DNA of 10,394 bases from Bacteroidales bacterium (GCA_012514255.1 JAAZAP010000226.1:1-10394); one strand, 5' to 3'; positions 1 through 7,171 are shown, counted from the stretch's first letter. Program-made: numbers and translations. The notes: a model not told the origin generated them from the sequence alone.

Positions 1-26
1 ACATTATAAATGCTCTCAGAGCCTAA
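1..26 (+). CDS. 3' end of upstream gene, probably another FtsX-type ABC permease (partial)
   Basis: Reading from base 3, the codons give I-I-N-A-L-R-A and then TAA at 24-26, twelve bases before the start of the next permease gene. A C-terminus in which an N/P-x-x-A-L-R motif closes the protein is characteristic of FtsX/MacB-type ABC permeases, and the permease that follows ends in the very similar NPVEALRGE. Paired permease genes ahead of one ATPase are common in Bacteroidota. Only seven residues are visible, so the family assignment is an inference from this short motif and from gene order. Confidence 0.45.
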
Positions 27-38
27 CAGAACACTACG

Positions 39-1466
39 ATGATAACATCCATTGCATGGAAGAATGTCTGGAGGAACAGGACCAGGAGCCTGACCGTGAT
101 AGCTGCCGTGACTGTTGGCGTCTTTGCCGGCGTCTTTGCCATGGCCGCCATCAACAGCTCTATTGTTCAGCGTATTGATGCTGCCGTCAACGAGGAACTG
201 TCACATATCCAGGTAAACAATCCCGGCTTCAGGGGAAGCAGTGACATAGCCAATGTGATAGCCGAGCCGCAGAAGGTAGTTAAGGTGCTCGAAGAGACAC
301 CCGGAGTGACCCATATTGCTGAACGGATTATCGTGCGGGGCATAGCCTCTACGTCTGCAGGGAGTGCGGGTGTGGAGATCACAGGTATCGATGTTGAACA
401 GGAACAGCAGATGTTTACCCTGAAGGATCGTCTGATCCCCGGCACGGGAAGCTATTTCGGGGCTGACACCCGGCTTAACAGCGCCTTTGTCGGCGAGAAG
501 CTGGCGAAGGAGCTCTATATTATCAGGTATATCCTGACGGAGGAATCTTTTGCCGCCCTTGAATCTGAGGGTGTTCCGGCTGCGGTGGCGGCGAAACTCA
601 GACCCCTCGAAAACGAGAGGTTTACCACCGAAAAAAAACTGTCAGAGGCTTTTACCGGATTGCTTACGGCGAAGGAGGCGAAGCTGTACGGGATGAAGAT
701 AAAGGAGGCAGCATGGTCATACCGTGAGGGCTCGAAGATCATACTTACCTTTCTTGATGCAAATGGCACACAGACCGGGGCGGCATTCCGCATTACCGGC
801 ATCTTCCGGACGAACAACGACTTTTTCGAGGCCTTTTCGGTATTTGTGCCGCGTGATGAGCTGCTGCGCCTCACAGCTATGGAAGAGGGGCAGTACCACC
901 GCATTATCGCGAGGCTGGAGGATAATGACCAGACTGACAAAGCCAGTGGCGCGGTCAGGGAGGCTCTCCCCGGGCTGGAGGTGATGAACTGGAAGCAGAT
1001 ACAGACTGACCTGGCCATGATAGCCGATTACATAAACCAGATATACGGCATCTTCATGTTATTGATCCTTGCAGCGCTTGCCTTCGGAATAGTAAACACA
1101 ATGCTTATGGCGGTGCTGGAGCGCACCCGTGAGCTGGGCATGCTCTCCGCCATAGGCATGAACCGCCGGCGCGTTTTCAGCATGATCATGCTTGAATCAA
1201 TATTCCTGTCTATTGTCGGAGGATTTGCGGGGATGGCTGTAAGCGCCATTGTGATAGCCATTACCAACCATACCGGCATAAACCTGGTGAAGTATGCCGA
1301 AGGTCTGGAGGCTTTCGGCTATTCGGCGGAGCTTTATCCTACTATCGGGGCAGATTTCTTTATCATGCTCACTGTAATGATTGTGATCACCGGGATTATC
1401 TCGGCCATCTATCCTGCCAGGAAAGCGTTGCAGCTTAATCCGGTTGAAGCATTAAGAGGAGAATAA
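39..1466 (+). CDS. FtsX/MacB-type ABC transporter permease (LolE-like)
   Basis: This is the inner-membrane permease of an ABC system of the MacB/LolCE class (475 aa). A short cytoplasmic start (AWKNVWRNRTRS, from residue 6) leads into a first membrane helix at about 17-38. A large periplasmic MacB-type domain follows (about 40-330), and then the FtsX domain with three helices near 333-357, 383-408 and 438-460. The protein ends with the family-typical YPARKALQLNPVEALRGE. The loop ERTRELGMLSAIGMNRRRV (361-379) is the conserved cytoplasmic coupling segment that contacts the ATPase. The ATG start is supported by the immediate AWKN motif. An extra stretch of about 70 residues (159-229), rich in charged and helix-forming residues, interrupts the periplasmic domain. 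The ATPase gene begins 20 bp downstream. Such permeases work by mechanotransmission, extracting or expelling envelope lipids, lipoproteins or hydrophobic compounds; this one's substrate is unknown. Confidence 0.92.
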   Translation: MITSIAWKNVWRNRTRSLTVIAAVTVGVFAGVFAMAAINSSIVQRIDAAVNEELSHIQVNNPGFRGSSDIANVIAEPQKVVKVLEETPGVTHIAERIIVRGIASTSAGSAGVEITGIDVEQEQQMFTLKDRLIPGTGSYFGADTRLNSAFVGEKLAKELYIIRYILTEESFAALESEGVPAAVAAKLRPLENERFTTEKKLSEAFTGLLTAKEAKLYGMKIKEAAWSYREGSKIILTFLDANGTQTGAAFRITGIFRTNNDFFEAFSVFVPRDELLRLTAMEEGQYHRIIARLEDNDQTDKASGAVREALPGLEVMNWKQIQTDLAMIADYINQIYGIFMLLILAALAFGIVNTMLMAVLERTRELGMLSAIGMNRRRVFSMIMLESIFLSIVGGFAGMAVSAIVIAITNHTGINLVKYAEGLEAFGYSAELYPTIGADFFIMLTVMIVITGIISAIYPARKALQLNPVEALRGE

Positions 1467-1486
1467 ACAGATAAAAACACAATACG

Positions 1487-2182
1487 ATGAAAGTAGTTGA
1501 AATCAATGATGTCTTCAAGACCTATCATGATACAGAGGTTGAGGTGAAGGCCGTCAACGGCGTCACCCTCAGTTTTGACAAGGGCGATTTTGCCGTGATT
1601 GTGGGACCATCGGGCTCAGGCAAGACCACGCTCCTGAACCTCATCGGGGGCCTTGACCAGCCTACTGCCGGGGAGATCATAGTTGCGGGACACAGGCTCT
1701 CGGAGCTGAAGCCTTCAGAGCTGATAGATTTCCGCATGGATCATGTGGGATTTGTCTTCCAGTCGTACAACCTCATACCTGTTCTCACTGCGGCAGAGAA
1801 CGTGGAGTTTATCATGAGCCTGCAGAAATGGCCGAAGGAGAAGCGCATAGCCCGCACTGACGAGATGCTGCAGTCTGTAGGTCTCTCTGACCGTCACAGG
1901 AGCCGTCCTTCACAGCTCTCCGGCGGCCAGCAGCAGCGCGTTGCCGTGGCACGTGCCCTGGCACCAAGGCCGCAGTTCATCCTGGCTGACGAGCCCACAG
2001 CCAACCTCGACACAAAATCTGCCGAAACCCTTCTTGACATCATGGAAAAACTCAACCGCGAGGAGGAGATGACCTTCATCTTCTCAACGCATGACGTTCG
2101 TGTTATGAAAAGGGCGCGCAGGGTCATAACCCTGGAGGACGGCAAGGTGGTCTCTGACGAAAGGACAAATCACCATTCATGA
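1487..2182 (+). CDS. ABC transporter ATP-binding protein, LolD/MacB class
   Basis: This is the cytoplasmic ATPase (231 aa, normal length for the class) that powers the upstream permease or permeases. All nucleotide-binding motifs are intact: Walker A GPSGSGKTT at 40-48, Q-loop Q92 in FVFQSYNL, signature LSGGQQQR at 144-151, Walker B FILADEP at 164-170 with catalytic E169, the D-loop NLD at 173-175, and H-loop H202 in STHD. The LSGGQQQRVAVARAL run and the short C-terminal tail place it with LolD, MacB and FtsE. Its stop TGA overlaps the ATG of the beta-barrel gene by 4 bp (ATGA), which implies translational coupling. I do not assign lolD itself, because Bacteroidota carry many paralogues and the partner permease is not a canonical LolC/E. 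Confidence 0.95.
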   Translation: MKVVEINDVFKTYHDTEVEVKAVNGVTLSFDKGDFAVIVGPSGSGKTTLLNLIGGLDQPTAGEIIVAGHRLSELKPSELIDFRMDHVGFVFQSYNLIPVLTAAENVEFIMSLQKWPKEKRIARTDEMLQSVGLSDRHRSRPSQLSGGQQQRVAVARALAPRPQFILADEPTANLDTKSAETLLDIMEKLNREEEMTFIFSTHDVRVMKRARRVITLEDGKVVSDERTNHHS

Positions 2183-3408
2183 AAAGATCAATCCTTACGG
2201 CAACTCTTCTGCTTTGGGCAATGCTTCCGTCAGCGGCCCTGGCCAGCGTAAGCAGGGAGATTTCAGCAGCTGATACAGTGAAGACAGCAGCTATTCTCAC
2301 TGGTTCACCAGAAGAGGAAGAGCCGAAGGTCAGCCTCACTGTCGGTGGCTATACCTCATGGCTTCATATGGCCATATTTGAAAAACCGTCGGAACCATGG
2401 ATCAACAGCAGCATGCTGCATAACAGGCTTAATTTCAAGGCTTATGCCGGGAGCAAGGTAACCTTCGCCCTTGAACTGCGCAACAGGTTTGTGACAGGAG
2501 ACATGGTAGCGCTTGATCCTTCATATGTGAGCAACCTCTCAGCTGATGCGGGCTGGGCTGATCTCTCATGGAATATCTCCAAAGGCAGCTCATACGTCAT
2601 GAATGCCATGATTGACAGGGCTTATATAGATTTCACCGCGGGGCAGCTGCAGGTCAGGGCTGGGCGGCAGCGCATCAACTGGAGCCAGGCCCTTGTGTGG
2701 AATCCCAATGATCTGTTCAACACCTATTCCTTTTTTGATTTCGACTATGTTGAGAGACCGGGCAGCGATGCCCTGCGGTTTATCTACTCCACAGGCCCCT
2801 CCTCGGCAGTGGAGGCGGCGGTAAAGGTTGACGGAAGCAATCGCATCACAGCTGCCGCCCTCGGGCGGTTCAACATCTTTAATACTGACCTGCAGTTCCT
2901 TGCAGGGGTGACTGATGATGAATACTTCACCGCCGGAACAGGCTTGTCGGGAGCCATCGGATCAGTATCAGTAAGGGGGGAGGCAACCCTGTTCGCTCCG
3001 CTAAAGGGAGCAGAAGGGGAGAAATACAATTTTCTTGCAACCATCGGGGTGGACAAGACCTTTTCAGACAAGGTGACGGCACTGGCCCAGGTAATGTACT
3101 CCAGCAATCCGGTTGATATCAGCAGTTTCAACGAGCTGTACGGGGGAGGACTGACAGCCAGGCAGCTTGCCTTCTCAGAATTTAGCGCCGCCGGGCAGAT
3201 AACCTGCACACCGTTCCCATTGCTGAGCCTGTCACTTTCGGGGATATGGTTTCCCGACCTTGACGGCTTCTATGCCGGCCCCTCGGTTGACTTTTCCCTT
3301 GCAGAGAATGTAGATTTCACTTTTTTGTGGCAGCATTTTAAAAGCACCCTGGCCAACGAGGAGACAAAGATAAACCTCGGGTTCATACGGATCAGGTATA
3401 GTTTCTGA
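2179..3408 (+). CDS. Outer-membrane beta-barrel protein linked to the ABC exporter (DUF1302/porin-like)
   Basis: This is a predicted outer-membrane beta-barrel of 409 aa. An N-terminal Sec signal peptide is clear: MKR, then a hydrophobic core at 5-19, with probable cleavage after A-L-A at residue 22. The mature part is dominated by alternating hydrophobic strands with aromatic girdles and ends in RIRYSF, a terminal Phe being the usual barrel-assembly signal. The segment RAGRQRINWSQ followed by VWNPNDLFNTYSFFDFDY resembles the conserved region of DUF1302-like and alginate-export-like barrels; this is recalled family knowledge, not a search result. The start codon overlaps the ATPase stop, so the two proteins are probably made together. 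The likely role is the outer-membrane partner or exit path for whatever the ABC system moves. A simple porin role is also possible. Confidence 0.85.
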   Translation: MKRSILTATLLLWAMLPSAALASVSREISAADTVKTAAILTGSPEEEEPKVSLTVGGYTSWLHMAIFEKPSEPWINSSMLHNRLNFKAYAGSKVTFALELRNRFVTGDMVALDPSYVSNLSADAGWADLSWNISKGSSYVMNAMIDRAYIDFTAGQLQVRAGRQRINWSQALVWNPNDLFNTYSFFDFDYVERPGSDALRFIYSTGPSSAVEAAVKVDGSNRITAAALGRFNIFNTDLQFLAGVTDDEYFTAGTGLSGAIGSVSVRGEATLFAPLKGAEGEKYNFLATIGVDKTFSDKVTALAQVMYSSNPVDISSFNELYGGGLTARQLAFSEFSAAGQITCTPFPLLSLSLSGIWFPDLDGFYAGPSVDFSLAENVDFTFLWQHFKSTLANEETKINLGFIRIRYSF

Positions 3409-3443
3409 AATTTTCATACTTTTACGGGGCAAACACCGTAAGT

Positions 3444-4178
3444 ATGTCACTGGTCCATGAACTCGAAAAATCCGGAAACTGGCTCTTCAGAAGACGCAGC
3501 TGGCTGCCGGCGACAATACTTGTTCCCGCGGCGGCCTATCTCTTCATCGCAAACCGCAGTGTCATCTATTTCAACTACACCTGGGAGATAATATGCATCC
3601 TGGTATCGGTGGCTGGTGAGCTGCTGCGCTCATTTACCGTTGGGTATGTTCCAAGGAACACCTCCGGACGCAATGTGGTTGATCAGCTGGCTGATGATCT
3701 CAATACTTCAGGTATCTATTCTGTTGTAAGGCACCCCCTCTATGTCGGCAATTTTCTCATGTGGCTGGGACCGGTAATGTTCCTGAGATCAGTCTGGTGG
3801 GTGCTGGTCTTTATCCTGGCTTACTGGCTCTATTATGAGCGTATCATCTTTGCCGAGGAACAATATCTCCGCCGCAAGTTCGGGGAGACCTATGATACAT
3901 GGGCATTCCGTGTCAGGGCGGTGATCCCTTCATTCAGGAATTACGTCAGGCCGAAGCTTCCGTTTTCATTCAGGAATGTGCTCCGACGCGAGTATAACAG
4001 CATAACAAACCTGTTTATAGTCTTTGCTTTTCTTGACCTCTGCCGCAACCTGGCTGTGACCGGCAGGTTATACCTGGAGCCGTTGTACGTGACTCTCCTT
4101 GTGTCAGCCCTCATCTTCTGGGCCATAATCAGGTACCTGGTCAAGCGGACAAAATTCCTCTACGTGGAAGGACGTTAG
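3444..4178 (+). CDS. Integral-membrane methyltransferase, ICMT/PEMT-like superfamily
   Basis: This is a 244-aa polytopic membrane protein of the isoprenylcysteine/phospholipid methyltransferase fold. The diagnostic S-adenosylmethionine-binding region is present: GIYSVVRHPLYVGN (90-103), with the R-H-P-x-Y-x-G core, followed by the E-E-x-Y and F-G-x-x-Y-x-x-W elements (E138-E139, Y141, G147, Y150, W153). Hydrophobic helices lie near 22-36, 48-64, 104-130, 187-200 and 212-230. The C-terminal part beyond residue 165 contains two additional membrane segments outside the catalytic core. It follows the barrel gene by 35 bp on the same strand and probably belongs to the same operon, ending at a hairpin. 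The acceptor is unknown; bacteria lack CAAX-prenylated proteins, so a lipid or small hydrophobic molecule is more likely than the eukaryotic ICMT substrate. Confidence 0.82.
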   Translation: MSLVHELEKSGNWLFRRRSWLPATILVPAAAYLFIANRSVIYFNYTWEIICILVSVAGELLRSFTVGYVPRNTSGRNVVDQLADDLNTSGIYSVVRHPLYVGNFLMWLGPVMFLRSVWWVLVFILAYWLYYERIIFAEEQYLRRKFGETYDTWAFRVRAVIPSFRNYVRPKLPFSFRNVLRREYNSITNLFIVFAFLDLCRNLAVTGRLYLEPLYVTLLVSALIFWAIIRYLVKRTKFLYVEGR

Positions 4179-4184
4179 TCCGGA

Positions 4185-4202
4185 CCGCTCTCAGCGGCTT
4201 TT
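4185..4202 (+). terminator. Candidate rho-independent terminator of the ABC exporter operon
   Basis: A 5-bp GC-rich stem, CCGCT/AGCGG with a CTC loop, is followed by CTTTT seven bases after the methyltransferase stop. It lies in the 22-bp gap between convergent genes and reaches the stop codon of the metallopeptidase. The stem and T-run are short, so termination may be partial. Confidence 0.4.
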
Positions 4203-4905
4203 ACCTGTCCCGTGCTCCAAGGAACAGCACGATGTAATATATCAGCGTGGCCAGTGAGCCCAGAGCTGCAACAACATAGGTGTAGGCAGCCCACTTGAGT
4301 GCATCCTGTGCCTTGTCATGCGTTCCTGAAGATGTTATTCCTGCATCTGACAGCCATGCCAGTGCACGTCTTGAGGCGTTGATCTCCACCGGCAGAGTGA
4401 TGAAACTGAAAAGGGTGGTGATTGCAAACAGGACAATCCCTATCAGCAAGATCTCAGGCCTCGAGTTGAGCAGCACCAGTCCTGCAAGCAGTACCCACTG
4501 TATCCAGTTGGAGGCAAAGCTCACCACCGGGACAAGCTTTGATCTCATGTTCAGCCATGCGTAAGAGCGCGCATGCTGAAGAGCATGGCCGGTCTCATGT
4601 GCTGCCACGGCAGCTGCTGCCACGCTGGCATTTGAATAGACCGCGCGACTGAGGTTTATGGTTTTTTTGAGAGGATTGTAATGATCAGTGAGTTCTCCTG
4701 CCACGCTGTGAACGGTTACATCTGTCACGCCGCTGTCGCGAAGCATTTTTTCTGCAACATCACGGCCGGTCATCCCGTTGCCTATCGGCATCTTCGAATA
4801 TTGCCTGAATTTCGATTTGAGCCTGGAACTGATAATCCAGCTCAGTATCATGAAGCCAATGAAAATTATCCAGTATATTCCGTTATGTAAGAACATTGTT
4901 TCCAT
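4201..4905 (-). CDS. Membrane zinc metallopeptidase, YugP family (Zn_peptidase_2)
   Basis: This is a 234-aa membrane-embedded zinc metallopeptidase. An N-terminal membrane anchor (about 8-26) precedes a soluble segment. The zinc-binding HETGH motif lies at 103-107, in AAHETGHALQHA, where H103 and H107 are ligands and E104 is catalytic. Two further hydrophobic helices follow (about 124-146 and 152-171), then LPVEINASRRAL, whose E174 is the probable third ligand, and a final helix at 207-230. Length and motif order match the YugP-like family of unknown substrate. The segment GMTGRDVAEKML before the active site is also family-typical. The gene is convergent with the methyltransferase and divergent from yidD. 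The start was chosen as the first ATG with a plausible anchor after it; M4 is an alternative. Confidence 0.9.
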   Translation of the reverse strand: METMFLHNGIYWIIFIGFMILSWIISSRLKSKFRQYSKMPIGNGMTGRDVAEKMLRDSGVTDVTVHSVAGELTDHYNPLKKTINLSRAVYSNASVAAAAVAAHETGHALQHARSYAWLNMRSKLVPVVSFASNWIQWVLLAGLVLLNSRPEILLIGIVLFAITTLFSFITLPVEINASRRALAWLSDAGITSSGTHDKAQDALKWAAYTYVVAALGSLATLIYYIVLFLGARDR

Positions 4906-4911
4906 CTGAAA

Positions 4912-4930
4912 TAAGTGCTTTTAAGTGCTT
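4912..4930. repeat. Tandem 10-bp repeat TAAGTGCTTT in the metallopeptidase leader
   Basis: TAAGTGCTTT is followed directly by TAAGTGCTT, so the unit is repeated nearly twice. It ends 7 bp before the metallopeptidase start codon, inside its presumed 5' leader. It might be a regulator site or a replication-slippage product; nothing else in the window shares it. Confidence 0.5.
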
Positions 4931-4992
4931 GTTGTTTCTCCTCTACTCAACAAAACACCTGCCATTAATGATAAGTTCTGAAAAGAGGTCAT

Positions 4993-5020
4993 TTTGTCAT
5001 GCCTAATCATCTTATCTTTG
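4993..5020 (+). promoter_or_regulatory. Candidate Bacteroidota-type promoter for yidD
   Basis: TATCTTTG at 5013-5020 matches the TAnnTTTG -7 element of the Bacteroidota primary sigma factor. A TTTG at 4993-4996 could be the -33 element, but the 16-bp spacing is shorter than the usual 19-21. The -7 box ends only 6 bp before the preferred yidD ATG, so the transcript would be nearly leaderless. Confidence 0.35.
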
Positions 5021-5026
5021 AAGGCG

Positions 5027-5341
5027 ATGTTAAGGAGCGCAGCAAAGATATTCTCTTTTTTGTTACTTATACCTGTGTGGTTATACAGGTGGTTCATCTC
5101 ACCGTGGACCCCTTCCTCATGTCGTCATGTGCCAACCTGTTCGCAGTATGCCATTGATGCTTTCAGGATGCATGGCCCGTTGACCGGGATGGTAATTTCT
5201 GCCGACAGGATTCTTCGCTGCAGGCCCGGAGGCACTCATGGTTATGATCCGGTTCCCCGGTTCATCTTCAGGAGGTATCGTGCCGGGGGTTTCGCCCTGC
5301 GCCGGGCTCCGCGGTGCAACAGGCTGAAGGAGAGAGATTAA
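5027..5341 (+). CDS. yidD: Membrane protein insertion efficiency factor YidD
   Basis: This is a small protein of 104 aa from the ATG at 5027. It belongs to the YidD family, an amphipathic inner-membrane-associated protein that assists insertion of membrane proteins by YidC. The family signature is clear: YRWFISPWTPSSCRHVPTCS (20-39), followed by QYAIDAFRMHG (40-50), RILRCRPGG (61-69) and GYDPVP (72-77), with cysteines at 32, 38 and 65. A frame extension back to a TTG at 4994 adds eleven residues that do not look like YidD, so I prefer the ATG. The C-terminal 25 residues are basic and variable. The gene is away from its common rnpA/yidC neighbours. Its TAA stop shares the TTAA at 5338-5341 with the convergent response-regulator stop. 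Confidence 0.9.
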   Translation: MLRSAAKIFSFLLLIPVWLYRWFISPWTPSSCRHVPTCSQYAIDAFRMHGPLTGMVISADRILRCRPGGTHGYDPVPRFIFRRYRAGGFALRRAPRCNRLKERD

Positions 5342-6090
5342 AAAGAGAGTTTCTCCCTCAGCATCTTATATCCCGCCCTGCTCACCGGAATCTTTTCACC
5401 TGACTTGAGAATTGCCACGTAATTATCCTTGCTGTACGGCTCAAGACGGGTGATCTGTTCCACGTTTACTATGTATGACCTGTGCACCCTGATAAACAGA
5501 GAGGGAGGAAGGTGCTCCTCATAGTACTTCATAGTCTTGGGCTTCAGCGCCTTTCCCTCATTGTAATAGATCATTACATAGTCATCCTCGGCTGCAAGGT
5601 ATGATACATTGTTCAGTGGAATGATCTTGATGCCTGCTCCCTTTCTGAAGACTATCCTGGTAAGGTATCCCTCTGCCTCTGAGGCTGCCGTCACCAGCTT
5701 TTCTATCTTCTCATGGTCCGGCTCCTCCGCTCCGAGACGGCTGAGCGCCTTTTCCAGGGCATCATCAAACCGCTCCTTTGAGAATGGTTTGAGAAGGTAG
5801 TCCACCGCGTTCAGTTCAAATGCTCTGATGGCATACTGGTCAAAAGCCGTGGTGAAGATCACCTCCGGTTTCTCATCTATCACCTCCAGCAGTTCGAAGC
5901 CGGTCAGTTTGGGCATCTGTATATCCAGGAAGATCAGATCAGGGTGCAGTTCCTTTATCTCCCTGGCACCGCAGAAGCCGTCACCGCACTCACCCACAAT
6001 CTCTATGTCAGGGTGGTCGGAAAGCATAAACCTGATCAGTTCCCTGGCCGGGGCTTCATCTTCAATAATCAGTGCTCTGATCTTTTTCAT
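5338..6090 (-). CDS. LytTR-family response regulator
   Basis: This is a DNA-binding response regulator of 250 aa. The N-terminal receiver domain (1-120) has the acidic pair E10-D11, phosphoacceptor D56 in IFLDIQMP, T80/T81 in IFTTAF and K101 in YLLKPF. A linker at 120-140 leads into a C-terminal LytTR domain (about 143-250), recognisable from FRKGAGIKIIPLNNVSYLAA, then FIRVHRSYIVNVEQI and the ending IPVSRAGYKMLREKL. It is the last gene of the minus-strand operon and starts 19 bp after the histidine kinase stop, so it is the cognate regulator. LytTR domains bind DNA through beta-strands and usually activate genes for envelope or surface functions. The targets are unknown, although the operon's own promoter region is an obvious candidate. 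Its stop interlocks with that of yidD. Confidence 0.95.
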   Translation of the reverse strand: MKKIRALIIEDEAPARELIRFMLSDHPDIEIVGECGDGFCGAREIKELHPDLIFLDIQMPKLTGFELLEVIDEKPEVIFTTAFDQYAIRAFELNAVDYLLKPFSKERFDDALEKALSRLGAEEPDHEKIEKLVTAASEAEGYLTRIVFRKGAGIKIIPLNNVSYLAAEDDYVMIYYNEGKALKPKTMKYYEEHLPPSLFIRVHRSYIVNVEQITRLEPYSKDNYVAILKSGEKIPVSRAGYKMLREKLSF

Positions 6091-6109
6091 GCCTGTATGA
6101 TTGAGTGTT

Positions 6110-7168
6110 TCATGATTTACGGAACGGGAATTTCAATTCTACCGTAAAGCTGTCTTCTTTCCGGTTGACCATCAGGTCAGCCCTGTCGCCGAAGAATAGC
6201 TCAAGCCTGCTGCTTACATTCTTAAGGCCTATTCCCGCTCCCTTCCTGGTCACCACGGAGTCGGTATCTACGTTGTTTGTAACAGTTATTGTCACCAGCT
6301 CATTTTCCTTCCTGGCGGAAGTCTTAATGATCACCTCTCCGGTGGATTCGTAGACCCCGTGCTTCACTGCATTCTCATAAAGTGGCTGCAGGAGCATTCC
6401 GGGCATCAGTGCATGAAGGCAGTCGGGGCTTATGTCCTCTTCAATCACCAGCCGTTCGCCGAAGCGAACCTTTTCTATCTCCAGGTAAAGCCTCAGGCTT
6501 TCCATCTCGCTTTTCAGGGTGACCGGCTGTTCATTCCTCGAAGAGAGGGAATAGCGCATGAAGTCAGAGAGCTTAACTATCATTTCCCTGGCTTTCAGTG
6601 GATTGGTAACAGTTAGTGAACTGACGGAATTAAGGCTGTTAAAAAGGAAATGAGGGTTTATCTGTGACCGGAGCATCTTAAGCTCTCCTTCGCGAACCTG
6701 TGTTTCCAGCTGTGACTGCCTGGCAGCCTTCTCCGCCAGCCTCGTGGCGCTGAGGAAGAGGTAATAGATAAGCAACAGCATGAAGAAGATAAGGATGCCG
6801 GCGGTAGCCCTGAAGACCAGCACTGAGTGCCAGAAGATGTCATAATCAATCTTCTCGGACACCATGAGCCTGGTGATGAATCTTGATCCCACGAGCCAGA
6901 CCGTCAGGGTAAAGGTGCCGGTAAGCAGAACATTGAATATTTTGACATAAAGCTGGTTATCATCTTTCAGGAGGAACCTGACGGGAAACCATATTACAAG
7001 CCCGAGAAGCCCGAAGATGATCATTGATACCAGGCCGTCAGCGATTGCCACCTCCAGCCGGCTGCCATACACAAAATGAATAAGCAGTGACTGGCCTGCC
7101 CCCAGTATAAGCCAGGCCAGCCACCAAACAAGTAGCCTCGTTCTGTTCTCCAGCAACGGATGCTTCAT
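6110..7168 (-). CDS. LytS/YehU-type sensor histidine kinase without periplasmic sensor domain
   Basis: This is a 352-aa membrane histidine kinase of the His_kinase (PF06580) type. Four hydrophobic segments occupy the N-terminal 140 residues (about 12-32, 45-66, 76-96 and 115-140), with only short loops between them and no periplasmic sensor domain. A short coiled region (about 140-165) leads to the phosphorylation motif LRSQINPHFLFNSLN, with H173 as phosphoacceptor. The HATPase domain follows: the N-box QPLYENAVKHG (261-271, key N266) and the glycine-rich KGAGIGLKN (309-317). Phosphotransfer to the downstream LytTR regulator is expected. Its start codon lies 3 bp after the LiaF-like stop, so the two are probably translationally coupled. 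The topology suggests intramembrane sensing or control by the neighbouring membrane proteins. Confidence 0.93.
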   Translation of the reverse strand: MKHPLLENRTRLLVWWLAWLILGAGQSLLIHFVYGSRLEVAIADGLVSMIIFGLLGLVIWFPVRFLLKDDNQLYVKIFNVLLTGTFTLTVWLVGSRFITRLMVSEKIDYDIFWHSVLVFRATAGILIFFMLLLIYYLFLSATRLAEKAARQSQLETQVREGELKMLRSQINPHFLFNSLNSVSSLTVTNPLKAREMIVKLSDFMRYSLSSRNEQPVTLKSEMESLRLYLEIEKVRFGERLVIEEDISPDCLHALMPGMLLQPLYENAVKHGVYESTGEVIIKTSARKENELVTITVTNNVDTDSVVTRKGAGIGLKNVSSRLELFFGDRADLMVNRKEDSFTVELKFPFRKS

Positions 7169-7171
7169 GGT

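Noticed and set aside
515..1018. A 167-codon open frame on the minus strand inside the permease gene
   Set aside because: It is antisense to a clear permease, is serine/arginine-rich with no recognisable motif, and is the kind of frame expected opposite a coding strand.
1487..2182. Assigning lolD and a lipoprotein-release function to the ABC system
   Set aside because: The ATPase motifs cannot separate LolD from MacB, FtsE and other paralogues, and the linked barrel and methyltransferase do not fit a canonical Lol operon.
2784..3209. A 141-codon open frame on the minus strand inside the beta-barrel gene
   Set aside because: It is an antisense shadow of a gene with a signal peptide and terminal Phe barrel motif; its own translation shows no domain.
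3422..3441. Hairpin TTACGG/CCGTAA between the barrel and methyltransferase genes
   Set aside because: The stem is only 6 bp with an 8-nt loop and no T-run follows, so it is not a terminator. It could be chance in a 35-bp gap.
3444..4178. Naming the methyltransferase as a protein isoprenylcysteine methyltransferase
   Set aside because: The fold matches, but CAAX-prenylated protein substrates are not known in bacteria, so the eukaryotic function should not be transferred.
4994..5026. TTG start extending YidD by eleven residues
   Set aside because: The added residues do not resemble the family N-terminus, and the codon overlaps a promoter-like -33 element; the ATG at 5027 gives a normal YidD.
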